A stretch of DNA of 64,000 nucleotides, taken from assembly GCF_014170305.1 (NCBI RefSeq), contig NZ_LZZT01000008.1:17776-81775 (forward strand), given 5' to 3'. Origin of the DNA: Achromobacter sp. UMC71 (GTDB taxonomy: Bacteria; Pseudomonadota; Gammaproteobacteria; Burkholderiales; Burkholderiaceae_B). How positions within the stretch are numbered: the stretch's first letter is position 1; each line of letters starts with the position of its first letter. The position numbers and the translations under genes are program-made. Below the pieces are notes generated by a model. It made no database searches, was not told where the DNA came from, and saw only the letters and a list, made by a program, of their open reading frames with translations. Positions 27,769 to 35,909 of the stretch are shown piece by piece.

Positions 27769-28838
27769 ACGCAACGACGTCGACATCCGATTTCAGCCCC
27801 GCGTCCGGTTTGACGGCCGCCCCTTCAGCCGCAGCGCACGCGAACAGCATTCCGTTGCTGCAGGCCGATGCCGTCAGCCGGCAGTTTTCCATCCGCACCG
27901 GCCTGTTCCGCCCGCCCACCACGCTGCAGGCCGTCAATGGCGTCGACCTCGCGGTGCCGCGCGGATCGGTGCTGGGCATCGTGGGGGAATCGGGCTGCGG
28001 TAAATCCACCCTGGCGCGCGTGCTGCTGGGCCTGATCCCGCCGACCCAGGGCGCCATCCGGCTGGACGGCCAGGATATCCGCCAGATGAGCCGGCGCGCG
28101 CTGGCCCGCCGCGTGCAGCCGATTTTCCAGGACCCGTATTCGTCGCTGAACCCGCGCCGCTCGATCGCGTCCATCGTCTCGCTGCCGCTGGAGGTGCACG
28201 GCATCCCCAACCCCGGCATGCGCCTGGCCATCGATATGCTCGAACGCGTGGGCCTGCCGCCGCGGCTGGCCCATAACACGCCGGGGCAGCTGTCCGGCGG
28301 CCAGCGCCAGCGCGTAGCCATCGCCCGGGCGCTGGTGATGCACCCCGAACTGGTGATCTGCGACGAGCCGACCTCGGCCCTGGACGTATCCGTGCAGGCG
28401 CAGATCATGAATCTGCTGATGGACCTGCGGCGGGAATTCAACCTGACCTATATTTTCATCAGCCACAACCTGGCGGTGGTCGAGCACATCGCCACCCACG
28501 TGGCCGTGATGTACCTGGGCCGCGTGGTGGAATCCGCGCCCACCGAACGCCTGTTCCACGACCCGCGCCATCCGTACACCCAGGCGCTGCTGGCGTCGGT
28601 GCTGACGCCCGAGCCGGGGCTGGGCATTCCCGACACCGGCCTGGGCCTGGCGTTTCCCGACCCGCTGCATCCGCCCACCGGTTGCCCCTTCCACCCGCGC
28701 TGCCGCCATGCCATGCCGCAATGCAGCCAGGACCGGCCGGCACTCGCCGCCCGCGACGGCGCGGTGGTGGCGTGTCATCTGTATTCCGCGGATGACGCAA
28801 GCACGGCCAGCCCGCGCGTCGCACCCGCGCTGGGCTGA
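27765..28838 (+). CDS. Peptide ABC transporter ATP-binding protein, DppF/OppF type
   Basis: This 357-residue second ATPase has Walker A GESGCGKS at 74-81, signature LSGGQRQRV, Walker B LVICDEPTSALD and the C-terminal Cys-rich segment TGCPFHPRCRHAMPQC. It overlaps the DppD-type gene by four bases (ATGA) with AAGGAGCGG upstream. The first 30 residues are an unusual Ser/Thr/Ala-rich extension. The last ten codons and the stop lie in a 29-bp sequence that is tandemly duplicated, so the duplication may have changed the original C-terminus or 3' end. Confidence 0.94.
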   Translation: MNATTSTSDFSPASGLTAAPSAAAHANSIPLLQADAVSRQFSIRTGLFRPPTTLQAVNGVDLAVPRGSVLGIVGESGCGKSTLARVLLGLIPPTQGAIRLDGQDIRQMSRRALARRVQPIFQDPYSSLNPRRSIASIVSLPLEVHGIPNPGMRLAIDMLERVGLPPRLAHNTPGQLSGGQRQRVAIARALVMHPELVICDEPTSALDVSVQAQIMNLLMDLRREFNLTYIFISHNLAVVEHIATHVAVMYLGRVVESAPTERLFHDPRHPYTQALLASVLTPEPGLGIPDTGLGLAFPDPLHPPTGCPFHPRCRHAMPQCSQDRPALAARDGAVVACHLYSADDASTASPRVAPALG

Positions 28839-28871
28839 TCAAGCGCGTCGCACCCGCGCTGGGCTGATCAA
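28814..28871 (+). repeat. Perfect 29-bp tandem duplication spanning the stop codon of the DppF-type gene
   Basis: The 29 bases 28814-28842 are repeated exactly at 28843-28871. The unit contains the TGA stop at 28836-28838, so the second copy is downstream non-coding sequence. This is a recent slippage or duplication product with no known function. Confidence 0.9.
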
Positions 28872-28912
28872 GCGCGGCGCGGGCCGCAATGAAACGCCGG
28901 CGCGATGCCGCG

Positions 28913-29797
28913 TCAACCCGTGCCGCGCGCGCGCAGAAAATCGATGAATTGCCGCACCTTGGCACCGACGTGCCGGGTATCCGGGTAGATCGCGTAGACC
29001 GGCTGCGGCGGCAGCGCGTACGACGGCAGCACCCGCCGCAGCTCGCCGCGCGCCAAGGGCTCTTGCAACAGCCAGTCGGGCAACGCCGCCACGCCGCAGC
29101 CTGCCACCGCGAACGCCAGCAGCGCCGACGCGGTATCGGCCTGCGCCACCGGCGCCACCCGCAGCTCGTGTTCGCGCCCCTTGCTGTCGGCCAGGCGCCA
29201 GCGATCACTGCGGCCGGCGCGATTGGCCAGCCACGGCATGGCGGCCAGCGCCTGCGCCGTGCGCGGCACACCGTGGCGGGCCAGCAGTTCGGGCGACGCC
29301 ACCAGCAGCAGCTTGAATTCCCCGATGCGCGCGGCGCGATGGCCCGAGTCTTGCTGGGCGCCCACGCGGATGGCCAGGTCCAGCCGTTCAGAAATCAGGT
29401 CCGCGTGGGCCGACCCGGCCTGGTAATGGATGCGCAACGCCGGATGCCGCCGTGCAAACGCCGCCAGCGCCGGCGCCACCACGCGATTGCCGTAATCCAC
29501 GCTGGCGGTGACGCGCAGGCTGCCGGACAGTTCGCTCTGGCCCGCGCGCGCCTGGTCCACCGCGGCCTCGGCCTGGCGCAGCAGGCCGGCGCATTCGGCG
29601 TAGAAGCCCTGCCCCGCCTCGGTCATGGCCAACCGCCGGGTGCTGCGCACCAGCAGCGCGACGCCTAGCTCCTGTTCCAGCTGCTTGATATGGAAGCTGA
29701 CCACCGCCTTGGTCGTGCCCAGCGCCAGCGCCGCGGCGGTGAACGAGCCGGCATCCACCACCGCCACGAACATTGCCAGCCGATTCAGGTTGATCAT
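28913..29797 (-). CDS. LysR-family transcriptional regulator
   Basis: This 294-residue regulator has the LysR winged helix at residues 1-60 (NRLAMFVAVVDAGSFTAAAL, then KAVVSFHIKQLEQELGVALL) and a periplasmic-binding-like effector domain. It is of the AaeR/DmlR-like type. It is transcribed divergently from a small SnoaL-like gene, the likeliest target, with 216 bp between them. The ligand is unknown. Confidence 0.92.
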   Translation of the reverse strand: MINLNRLAMFVAVVDAGSFTAAALALGTTKAVVSFHIKQLEQELGVALLVRSTRRLAMTEAGQGFYAECAGLLRQAEAAVDQARAGQSELSGSLRVTASVDYGNRVVAPALAAFARRHPALRIHYQAGSAHADLISERLDLAIRVGAQQDSGHRAARIGEFKLLLVASPELLARHGVPRTAQALAAMPWLANRAGRSDRWRLADSKGREHELRVAPVAQADTASALLAFAVAGCGVAALPDWLLQEPLARGELRRVLPSYALPPQPVYAIYPDTRHVGAKVRQFIDFLRARGTG

Positions 29798-30013
29798 GGA
29801 TGGTCTGGTTTCATTGTCAAAAAAATACGAACAGTATATCCATTGGATAGGACTTCTTTCTGGACAATCCGGTTTCTAGAATGGCGCTCCGTGATCCGGC
29901 CGCCGGGCGCTTTTCCGGATATCGCAAGACGCCCCGCGCTGCCGGATCGGCCATTCCGATGTCCCATTGAGGCGAACGCCTTGCCGCAGGCGCCGCGCCG
30001 GAGCCCATTCTTC

Positions 30014-30421
30014 ATGCCGGATTTTTCCGAACACTGCCGCCGCGCGGTGCACGATGCCCACGCCCTGATCGAACAATGGATCGGCCAAGCAGATCTGCCG
30101 CCCGACACGCTGCCGCGCCTGCTGGCGCATTTTTCCGATGACTTCAGCATGGTCCCCCCCGATGGCCAGCGCCTGCCCGACGGCGCCTTGCCCGGCCTGT
30201 TCGCCCGTGTGGCCGGCAGCCGCCCCGGCCTGCGCATCGGCATCGACGAGCTGGCCGTGCGGCACACCGACGCCGGCTCGGCCGTGCTGACCTACCGCGA
30301 ATCCCACGCCTGGAATGGCGGCGCCACCGTGCGCCGCGCCACCGCCGGTTTCGTCGCGGCCGCCGACGGCCGTCCGTTATGGCGGCACCTGCATGAAACC
30401 TGGGTGGCGGACACGCAATAA
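30014..30421 (+). CDS. Small SnoaL/DUF4440-like protein
   Basis: This 135-residue protein of unknown function looks like a cone-fold (SnoaL/NTF2-like) domain: an N-terminal helix, LLAHFSDDFSMVPPDGQRLP, then alternating strands ending in RRATAGFVAAADGRPLWRHL. GGAG lies 11 bases before the ATG. It is divergent to a LysR regulator. The fold assignment rests on pattern only, and a ligand-binding or hydrolase role cannot be chosen. Confidence 0.65.
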   Translation: MPDFSEHCRRAVHDAHALIEQWIGQADLPPDTLPRLLAHFSDDFSMVPPDGQRLPDGALPGLFARVAGSRPGLRIGIDELAVRHTDAGSAVLTYRESHAWNGGATVRRATAGFVAAADGRPLWRHLHETWVADTQ

Positions 30422-30518
30422 CGCGGGGGCATAAGCAAGCGCGGAATTAATCGTTTGCGCGGGATGGCCGGACCGGTAGAGTCCAACGCCGCTCATCACT
30501 CCACGAATCTGCCGCTAC

Positions 30519-31526
30519 ATGCCTATCCGCCACACCGCCCGCCGCCCCGCCCAATCCGGCGCCTTCACCCGCCGCGCCGTCCTGCTGACTCTGACCGCCG
30601 CCCTGGCCGGCGCGGGCCTGGGCGCGGCCCACGCCGACCAGCGCGTCATCCGCATCGTCGTGCCCTACGGCACCGGCGCCGTGCAGGACACTATCGCCCG
30701 CGCCATCAGCGACGAGCTCGGCCAGGCATTGAATGCGTCGATCGTGGTGGAAAACCGCGCGGGCGCCGGCGGCACCGTGGGCACCGCCCAGGTGGCGCGC
30801 GCCACGCCCGACGGCAATACGCTGGTGCTGGCCGCGGCCAGCCACCATATTGCGGGCTATCTCTACAAGAACCTGAACTACGACCCGTACAAGGATTTCA
30901 CCGGCGTGGCCTATATCGGCAACACCGGCTACATCATCCTGGCGTCCGCCGGCTTGAAGGCCAAGAACACGGCGGAATTCATCCAGGCGGTCAAGGCCAA
31001 GCCCGGCGCCTACGATTACGCGTCGGCCGGCAACGGCAGCGCCTCGCATCTGGGCATGGCTTCGTTCCTGACCGGCGCCGGCGCGCAGATGCAGCACATC
31101 CCGATGAAGTCCACGGGCGACGCCGTGACCGAGCTGCTGGCCGGCCGGGTGCAGGCCATCACCGCCGCGACCATCGGCGTCACCGCCTACCGCAACGACC
31201 CGCGCGTGGTGTTCCTGGCCTACACCGGCGCAAAGCGCTCGCGCTTCGCGCCGGACCTGCCGACCGTGGCCGAAAGCGGCCTGCCCGGCTACAGCTTCGA
31301 TTCCTGGCTGGGCCTGTTGGCGCCGGCCGGCATTGCCCCCGCCGAGCGCGACAAGATCAATGCCGCCGTCAACAAGGTGCTGGCCGATCCGAAGGTGCAG
31401 ACCCGCCTGGCATCGCTGGGCGTGGAAGCCGAGGCCAAGTCGCCCGCGCAGTTCCAGGAGTTGCTGCAGGCGGATTGGGACGCGGCAGGCAAGCTGGTGG
31501 CCGCGTCGGGCGCTCGGGTCGAATAG
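30519..31526 (+). CDS. Bug-type tripartite tricarboxylate transporter solute-binding protein
   Basis: This 335-residue periplasmic protein belongs to the TctC/Bug family greatly expanded in Bordetella, Achromobacter and Cupriavidus. The signal contains a twin-arginine-like TRRAVLLTL and ends at AHA. VVENRAGAGGTVGT and the C-terminal LPTVAESGLPGYSFDSW are family signatures. No TctA/TctB membrane genes are nearby, so it is an orphan receptor, the usual state for this family. Its first glycine loop reads PYGTGAVQD instead of the common PFPPGG, so the ligand mode may differ. Confidence 0.92.
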   Translation: MPIRHTARRPAQSGAFTRRAVLLTLTAALAGAGLGAAHADQRVIRIVVPYGTGAVQDTIARAISDELGQALNASIVVENRAGAGGTVGTAQVARATPDGNTLVLAAASHHIAGYLYKNLNYDPYKDFTGVAYIGNTGYIILASAGLKAKNTAEFIQAVKAKPGAYDYASAGNGSASHLGMASFLTGAGAQMQHIPMKSTGDAVTELLAGRVQAITAATIGVTAYRNDPRVVFLAYTGAKRSRFAPDLPTVAESGLPGYSFDSWLGLLAPAGIAPAERDKINAAVNKVLADPKVQTRLASLGVEAEAKSPAQFQELLQADWDAAGKLVAASGARVE

Positions 31527-31632
31527 CGTCGGTATTCTCGCCCCGGCCAGGGCGCGCGTCTGGATAGACTTGTCTGCTCGGGCCGAATCGCCTGCCGGGA
31601 GCCAACACGGCGCGGCCGCCTTGCCGCCCCGT

Positions 31633-32238
31633 TCAGCGCTGACGCACGCCTTCCAGGAACATCGTCGTAATGAAGTCGGCCAGCGCTTCGCGCTGCTGCT
31701 CGTTCGGCGTCTGCCGCGTGAAGCGTTCGATCACGCCCATGAAGGCATGCGCCAGCCATTCCGGCGGGATGTCCTGGCGAAACAGGCCGGCGCGCTGTTC
31801 GATGCGGACGTTCTCGGCGATCATCGTCACCAGTTCGTCCTTGAGCGTCTCGGCCGCGTCGACCTGAAAGAACCCGATGCGCGTCAGGTTGGGATCTTCC
31901 TGCAGGATGGCCAGCCAGTTGCAGACGCCGCGCCGTATGCGCACGTCTTGCGGCAGGCCTTGCAGGTCGTCGTCGAGGCGGGCCTGGCAGACCTCTGTCC
32001 GCAGCCGCTGCGCGAACATGCCCACGAGCTCGTCGTAGGCCGCCTGCTTGCTGGCAAAGTATTGATAGAACACGGGTTGCGTCACGCCCGCCCGGGCGAC
32101 AATGTCGCTGATCCGGGTAAGCTGGAAGCCGCGTTCCGCGAACTCAGCCGCCGCGACTTCCAGGAGTTGCAACCGTGTGCGTTCGCCCTTGGTCAAACGC
32201 TTTTCTTGCGGTAATGAGGGGGGTGGTGCCGTCGTCAT
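31633..32238 (-). CDS. TetR-family transcriptional regulator
   Basis: This 201-residue regulator has a TetR helix-turn-helix near residues 38-62 (ISDIVARAGVTQPVFYQYFA) after the helix LQLLEVAAAEFAERGFQLTR. The C-terminal domain is not recognisable beyond the fold. It is convergent with the Bug gene and divergent from a lipoprotein gene with a 63-bp gap, so the lipoprotein is the likeliest target. Confidence 0.88.
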   Translation of the reverse strand: MTTAPPPSLPQEKRLTKGERTRLQLLEVAAAEFAERGFQLTRISDIVARAGVTQPVFYQYFASKQAAYDELVGMFAQRLRTEVCQARLDDDLQGLPQDVRIRRGVCNWLAILQEDPNLTRIGFFQVDAAETLKDELVTMIAENVRIEQRAGLFRQDIPPEWLAHAFMGVIERFTRQTPNEQQREALADFITTMFLEGVRQR

Positions 32239-32301
32239 CGCGTGAAATTACTATCCTTCCAATCTTTTTGCCATACATTCCTGCATACATAGAAACGCCC
32301 A

Positions 32302-32874
32302 ATGTTGCGATTGTTGCGCTCCATCCTCATTTGTTGCGCCGCAGCGTTTGTGACGTCGCTGTCCGGTTGCATTCCCTACCCGGTCTACAAGACCTTGCAG
32401 CCCGCCGCGGCCCTCACCGTTCTGGATGAGTCATCGCAACCCGTGGCCGACGCGCGGGTGGTCCTGATCGCGGCCGCCTACCCCTACGGTTTTGACCGTT
32501 TCCGCACCGAAAAACACACAGCTTCCGATGGCCGCGCCCAGTTCGACTCGCGTCACGAATGGCGCACGGAAGTCCTGGCGATCCATGGTTCCGAGGTCTT
32601 CTTCTGGAACTGGTGCGTCGAGAAACCCGGCTACGAAACCTACGCCACCCACGACGGCAGCGCTGATAAGTTTGACGACAATCTTGTCATCAGACTCAAA
32701 CGCGGAGAGTCGCGTTCCTGCAACAGCACACGCGAATCGCCGTTCATGCGCGGCGAAAATCCGGCCGCGGACAAGGCCCGGTCCGGCTCGACCGCGCCGG
32801 CCGGCAATCGCCCGGCTGCCGATGATGCGCCTGGCCGCGCAACGGATAGCCGCTCCACGGCCGTAAAGCCCTGA
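32302..32874 (+). CDS. Predicted lipoprotein with carboxypeptidase-regulatory-like domain
   Basis: This 190-residue protein has a lipoprotein signal with SLSGC (Cys23). The mature part contains LTVLDESSQPVADARVVLIA, TASDGRAQFDSR and NLVIRLKRG, which is the layout of a transthyretin-like carboxypeptidase-regulatory domain, a beta-sandwich often found on surface lipoproteins. The C-terminus is a disordered Ser/Ala/Arg-rich tail. It is divergent to a TetR regulator. Function unknown. Confidence 0.72.
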   Translation: MLRLLRSILICCAAAFVTSLSGCIPYPVYKTLQPAAALTVLDESSQPVADARVVLIAAAYPYGFDRFRTEKHTASDGRAQFDSRHEWRTEVLAIHGSEVFFWNWCVEKPGYETYATHDGSADKFDDNLVIRLKRGESRSCNSTRESPFMRGENPAADKARSGSTAPAGNRPAADDAPGRATDSRSTAVKP

Positions 32875-32984
32875 AATCACTTGAAATCTTCGTAGTTCTT
32901 GACACAACTATTGCGCGCTGGCGGCGTTACAGTACGGTATCGCCACCCGCTGCAATGCGGGCCTGGCGGCTCAGGAGCAAGATC

Positions 32985-33539
32985 ATGAAGCGGTTCACAG
33001 GTCGGATGGTCGGCGTTGCGCTGGCATTGGCCCTAGCAAGTTCCCCCGCCTTCGCAGGCGGTTACCGAGGCGGCCACGGCGGCTATCACGGTGGCTACCA
33101 CGGCGGCGGGTATCACCATTCCCACGGCGGAGGCGGCAGCGGCTGGTGGGTCGGCGGCGCGCTGGCGCTGGCCGCCACCGGACTGATCCTGGCGGCCAAT
33201 TCCGGACCCACCTACGTCCAGACGGCGACCTACGCGCCGGGCGTGGCCTACTACAGCCCCCCCGTGTACGCCGCGCCTGTCTATGAAGCCCCGCCCGTGT
33301 ATTCGGCGCCGCCGGTCTACGCCGCCCCCGAGCCGCAATACGCCCCCGTGCAATACACGGCCGCGGCCCCGGTCAACAAGGCCCAGGCCAGCGCGTCGAA
33401 CGAATGCCACCGCTGGGCCATGAACCAAAGCGGCTATGACCCGGCCACCATCTCGCAATGGACCACGCAGGTCATGGTGGACACCTACAACCGCGCGCTG
33501 GATTCCTGCATGAACAGCCGCGGCTACCGGGCCAACTGA
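32985..33539 (+). CDS. Secreted/membrane Gly-His-rich and Tyr-Pro-rich repeat protein
   Basis: This 184-residue protein has a signal peptide ending AFA, then a GGYHGG-type repeat, one hydrophobic helix (SGWWVGGALALAATGLILAA), a run of YxxPPVY-type repeats, and a conserved C-terminal cap NECHRWAMNQSGYDP with Cys. Similar caps occur in small envelope proteins of proteobacteria with no known role. ATG 32985 follows CAGGAGCAAGATC. The His-rich segment might bind metal. Its stop codon overlaps a repeat copy followed by a long hairpin. Confidence 0.75.
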   Translation: MKRFTGRMVGVALALALASSPAFAGGYRGGHGGYHGGYHGGGYHHSHGGGGSGWWVGGALALAATGLILAANSGPTYVQTATYAPGVAYYSPPVYAAPVYEAPPVYSAPPVYAAPEPQYAPVQYTAAAPVNKAQASASNECHRWAMNQSGYDPATISQWTTQVMVDTYNRALDSCMNSRGYRAN

Positions 33540-33598
33540 GGCCTGTTGACGCTAGCAGCAATCGGCCCCGGCATCCATCACAGGATGCCGGGGCCGAT
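33537..33598 (+). repeat. Copy C of the stop-codon-associated repeat plus a 16-bp-stem hairpin
   Basis: TGAGGCCTGTTGACGCTAGC begins at the TGA stop of the Gly-His-rich gene. It is followed at 33561-33598 by a perfect 16-bp inverted repeat (ATCGGCCCCGGCATCC and its complement) around a 6-base loop. The hairpin lies between convergent genes and is probably a transcript 3' end, though neither side has a T-run. Confidence 0.65.
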
Positions 33599-33623
33599 GT
33601 CATTGACGCAGCGTCGGCAGCGT

Positions 33624-33950
33624 TCAGTCGCGCCGGCCGCCCCAGCCCCGCCACGCAAAGAACGCACAAGCCAGCAAGGCCAGCCCCGCCGGCAGGACCC
33701 AGACGAAACCCGAGTCCGTGTACACCACCCCATCCACCGGGTCGTAGTAGCGGCCCAGTTCGTTGAAATCCCACTTCAGGTACATGGCATACCAGAGCCA
33801 GAAGAAGAACGCGGCGAATACCAGCGACACCACCGCACCCACGCGTGCCAACAGGCGCCCGCGCCCCGTGCCGGCCAACAGGCGCCACGCCGACAACACG
33901 CCAGCCGCCACGGCCACCAGTACCAGCCAATCGCCGACGTTAACGCCCAT
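33624..33950 (-). CDS. Small membrane protein of unknown function
   Basis: This 108-residue protein has about three hydrophobic helices (near residues 7-24, 36-55 and 85-101) separated by the polar loop KWDFNELGRYYDPVDGVVYT, and ends in basic residues. I do not recognise a family. It overlaps the DUF523 gene upstream by 11 bp, so the two are translationally coupled. Confidence 0.7.
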   Translation of the reverse strand: MGVNVGDWLVLVAVAAGVLSAWRLLAGTGRGRLLARVGAVVSLVFAAFFFWLWYAMYLKWDFNELGRYYDPVDGVVYTDSGFVWVLPAGLALLACAFFAWRGWGGRRD

Positions 33951-34446
33951 GGCCGGCCTCCAGCCGGGCCAGACAGGCCTCGGCCTCTTGCCATTGGTGT
34001 TCGCTGAAGACGCGCAGACCCGCGTCGGCCAGCAGTCGGGCCGTCACGCCCAGGCCGGGCTGCTTCACGCCCGAGAACCGGCCGTCATAGACATAGCCGC
34101 TGCCGCAAGACGGGCTGCCTTCCTTGAGCACCGCGATGCGGATGCCCTGCTTGCGCGCCGCGGCCAGGGCCTCGTGTGCGCCGGTGACGAACGGCAGGGT
34201 CGCGTCTTCGCCGGACACAGCCATCACGCGGGCCCGTCCGGCCAGCACGGCGGCGGCGTCCGCGCCGGGCTCGATCTCGGCGGGCGGTCGCGGAATGGGC
34301 AGGCCGCCCGCCACTTCCGGACAGACCGACACCACCCGCCCGGCATCAAGCCAGCCGGCCAGCACGGCATGGTGGGCGGGCACCGCGCGGCCGTCGTACC
34401 GCACGGGTTTGCCCAATAGACAGGCGCTGACTAGAACATATTGCAT
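33940..34446 (-). CDS. DUF523 family protein
   Basis: This 168-residue protein starts with YVLVSACLLGKPVRYDG, the DUF523 signature with its conserved Cys, and continues with VSVCPEVAGGLPIPRPPAE and LKEGSPSCGSGYVYDGRF, whose cysteines probably form a metal or cluster site. The family is widespread and uncharacterised; some members are fused to DUF1722. The gene overlaps a small membrane protein gene by 11 bp. Confidence 0.9.
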   Translation of the reverse strand: MQYVLVSACLLGKPVRYDGRAVPAHHAVLAGWLDAGRVVSVCPEVAGGLPIPRPPAEIEPGADAAAVLAGRARVMAVSGEDATLPFVTGAHEALAAARKQGIRIAVLKEGSPSCGSGYVYDGRFSGVKQPGLGVTARLLADAGLRVFSEHQWQEAEACLARLEAGHGR

Positions 34447-34552
34447 GGAGCATCCGGCAAACGATGCGCGTCCGGCAACACGGCCGGGGACGGCGCATCA
34501 AAGGGCTTACCGCCCGAGAATGCCCAATGATAAAACACCGGCCCGCCTTGTC

Positions 34553-34804
34553 TTAGCGTGCGTCCAGCCACTGGCGCAGCGCCGGATCACGCACCTGCAG
34601 CACGTTGAACAGGCCCAGCGCGCGCAGCGCGGGCAAGGCGTCTTGCATATCGCGGGCCGCTTGTTCGCGGGCTGCGGGCGCGGCGCTGGCATCGCCCCAG
34701 ACCCGCGCGTTGGCCAGAAAGGCGCCAACCGTGCCCTTGCGCACGGCCACGCCCTGGAAACGGCCAACGTCCTGATCGTCCGGCAACACATCCTGTGCTT
34801 TCAT
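34553..34804 (-). CDS. Small hypothetical protein
   Basis: This 83-residue soluble protein has no recognised domain. ATG 34804 is supported by a strong AGGAGAAAACC ribosome site; an upstream in-frame extension is not. The sequence (KAQDVLPDDQDVGRFQGVAV and an Ala-rich helix) is unremarkable. It is divergent to an AraC regulator with a 109-bp gap containing a CGGTA/TACCG inverted repeat, which suggests it is the regulator's target. Confidence 0.65.
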   Translation of the reverse strand: MKAQDVLPDDQDVGRFQGVAVRKGTVGAFLANARVWGDASAAPAAREQAARDMQDALPALRALGLFNVLQVRDPALRQWLDAR

Positions 34805-34863
34805 GGTTTTCTCCTGTTGAAGGGCACAGGCCCCACGATAGGCGCATGGAAACGGCAAACCTG

Positions 34864-34887
34864 CGGTAACTTGGTCAATCAATACCG
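34864..34887. promoter_or_regulatory. Inverted repeat between the small gene and the AraC regulator
   Basis: CGGTA at 34864-34868 and TACCG at 34883-34887 are inverted around 14 bases that contain TTGGTCAATCAA. Candidate AraC operator or overlapping divergent promoters; weak on its own. Confidence 0.35.
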
Positions 34888-34913
34888 TATTTGTGCCAAA
34901 CTCTCCGCCCAGC

Positions 34914-35765
34914 ATGAAGCCGTCCGCCCCCCACCCCCTGATCGCACCCGCCCTTGCCGGGACGCCCGGCGGACCACGGCTGCTGGCCGTGCGCCGCCAT
35001 GATGCGGAGATACGCCACACCGCCATGCACCAGCATGCGCGCGGCCAGTTGTTTGGCGCGTATCGCGGCTTGTTGACGGTCTACGCCGGCGACCGGCAAT
35101 GGGTGGCGCCCGCTGCGCACGCGATCTGGATTCCGCCCGATTGCCCGCACGGACTGCGCTCGCATGGCCCGTATGCGGGCTACAGCGCGTACCTGAGCCC
35201 AGCGGCGTGCGCGGACCTGCCCGCCGAACCCTGCGCGCTGCACGCGTCGGCGCTGCTATTGGCGGCGGTGGAGCGCGCCGCCAGTTGGGCTGACGCGGCG
35301 CGCGGCCCGGATGGCAAACGGACCCGGAATCAGGCAATCCTTGGAGATGACTGGCCGGATCAGGATCCTGCCCGCGGACGCATTGTGGACTTGGTTCGCG
35401 ATGAAATCCGCGGCCTGCCGCGCGCCGGCAAGGGACTGACGCTGCCACGCGACACCCGCTTGCAGCGGCTGGCGCTGGCCTTGTCCGGCGACACGTCCGA
35501 CACCCGCTCGCTGGCGGCATGGGCCGACGCGATCGGCATGGCGCCGCGCACGCTGGCGCGGCGCTTCCTGGACGAAACAGGCCTGACGCTGGGCGCCTGG
35601 CGCCAGCAGGCCCGCTTGATGCGGGCCCAGGAAATGCTGGCGGCCGGCCGCAGCGTGACGGCCGCGGCGCTGGAATCGGGCTATGACAATGTCAGCGCCT
35701 TCATCGCCATGTACAAGCGCGAATACGGCGTGACGCCCGGTCAGCACAAGATCCAGGCGCGTTGA
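34914..35765 (+). CDS. AraC-family transcriptional regulator
   Basis: This 283-residue regulator has an N-terminal cupin (HQHARGQLFGAYRGLLTVYA, with GDRQWVAPAAHAIWIPPDCP) and a C-terminal pair of helix-turn-helix motifs (ARRFLDETGLTLGAWRQQAR, then AALESGYDNVSAFIAMYKRE). It resembles the NimR/YdiP-type one-cupin regulators. It is divergent to a small hypothetical gene. The start is uncertain: ATG 34914 and GTG 34893 both lack a clear ribosome site. Confidence 0.88.
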   Translation: MKPSAPHPLIAPALAGTPGGPRLLAVRRHDAEIRHTAMHQHARGQLFGAYRGLLTVYAGDRQWVAPAAHAIWIPPDCPHGLRSHGPYAGYSAYLSPAACADLPAEPCALHASALLLAAVERAASWADAARGPDGKRTRNQAILGDDWPDQDPARGRIVDLVRDEIRGLPRAGKGLTLPRDTRLQRLALALSGDTSDTRSLAAWADAIGMAPRTLARRFLDETGLTLGAWRQQARLMRAQEMLAAGRSVTAAALESGYDNVSAFIAMYKREYGVTPGQHKIQAR

Positions 35766-35833
35766 TACGCGTAGCAGGACGGCGCCGGCCGGCCTGGCGC
35801 GGCCAAATCACCGCGCCGGCTCGCTGGACGGTC

Positions 35834-35909
35834 AGGGCCTGTCGACACTAAAAGGAGCCTCGCACTGGCAGGTAATCGGCCGGCCCGCCTTTTAGTGTTA
35901 CCAGGCCCT
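35834..35909. repeat. Copy D: paired stop-codon-associated repeats forming a long hairpin
   Basis: AGGGCCTG and ACACTAAAAGG at 35834-35855 pair with CCTTTTAGTGT and CAGGCCCT at 35888-35909, separated by a three-base mismatch. Each arm is one copy of the repeat, one per strand; the right arm, read on the minus strand, begins TAGGGCCTGGTAACACTA, and that TAG is the stop codon of the NYN gene. It separates two convergent genes and probably ends both transcripts. Confidence 0.7.

Noticed and set aside
32899..32925. A sigma-70 promoter (TTGACA) before the Gly-His-rich gene
   Set aside because: The -35 is perfect, but no acceptable -10 lies 16-18 bp downstream, so it was not called.
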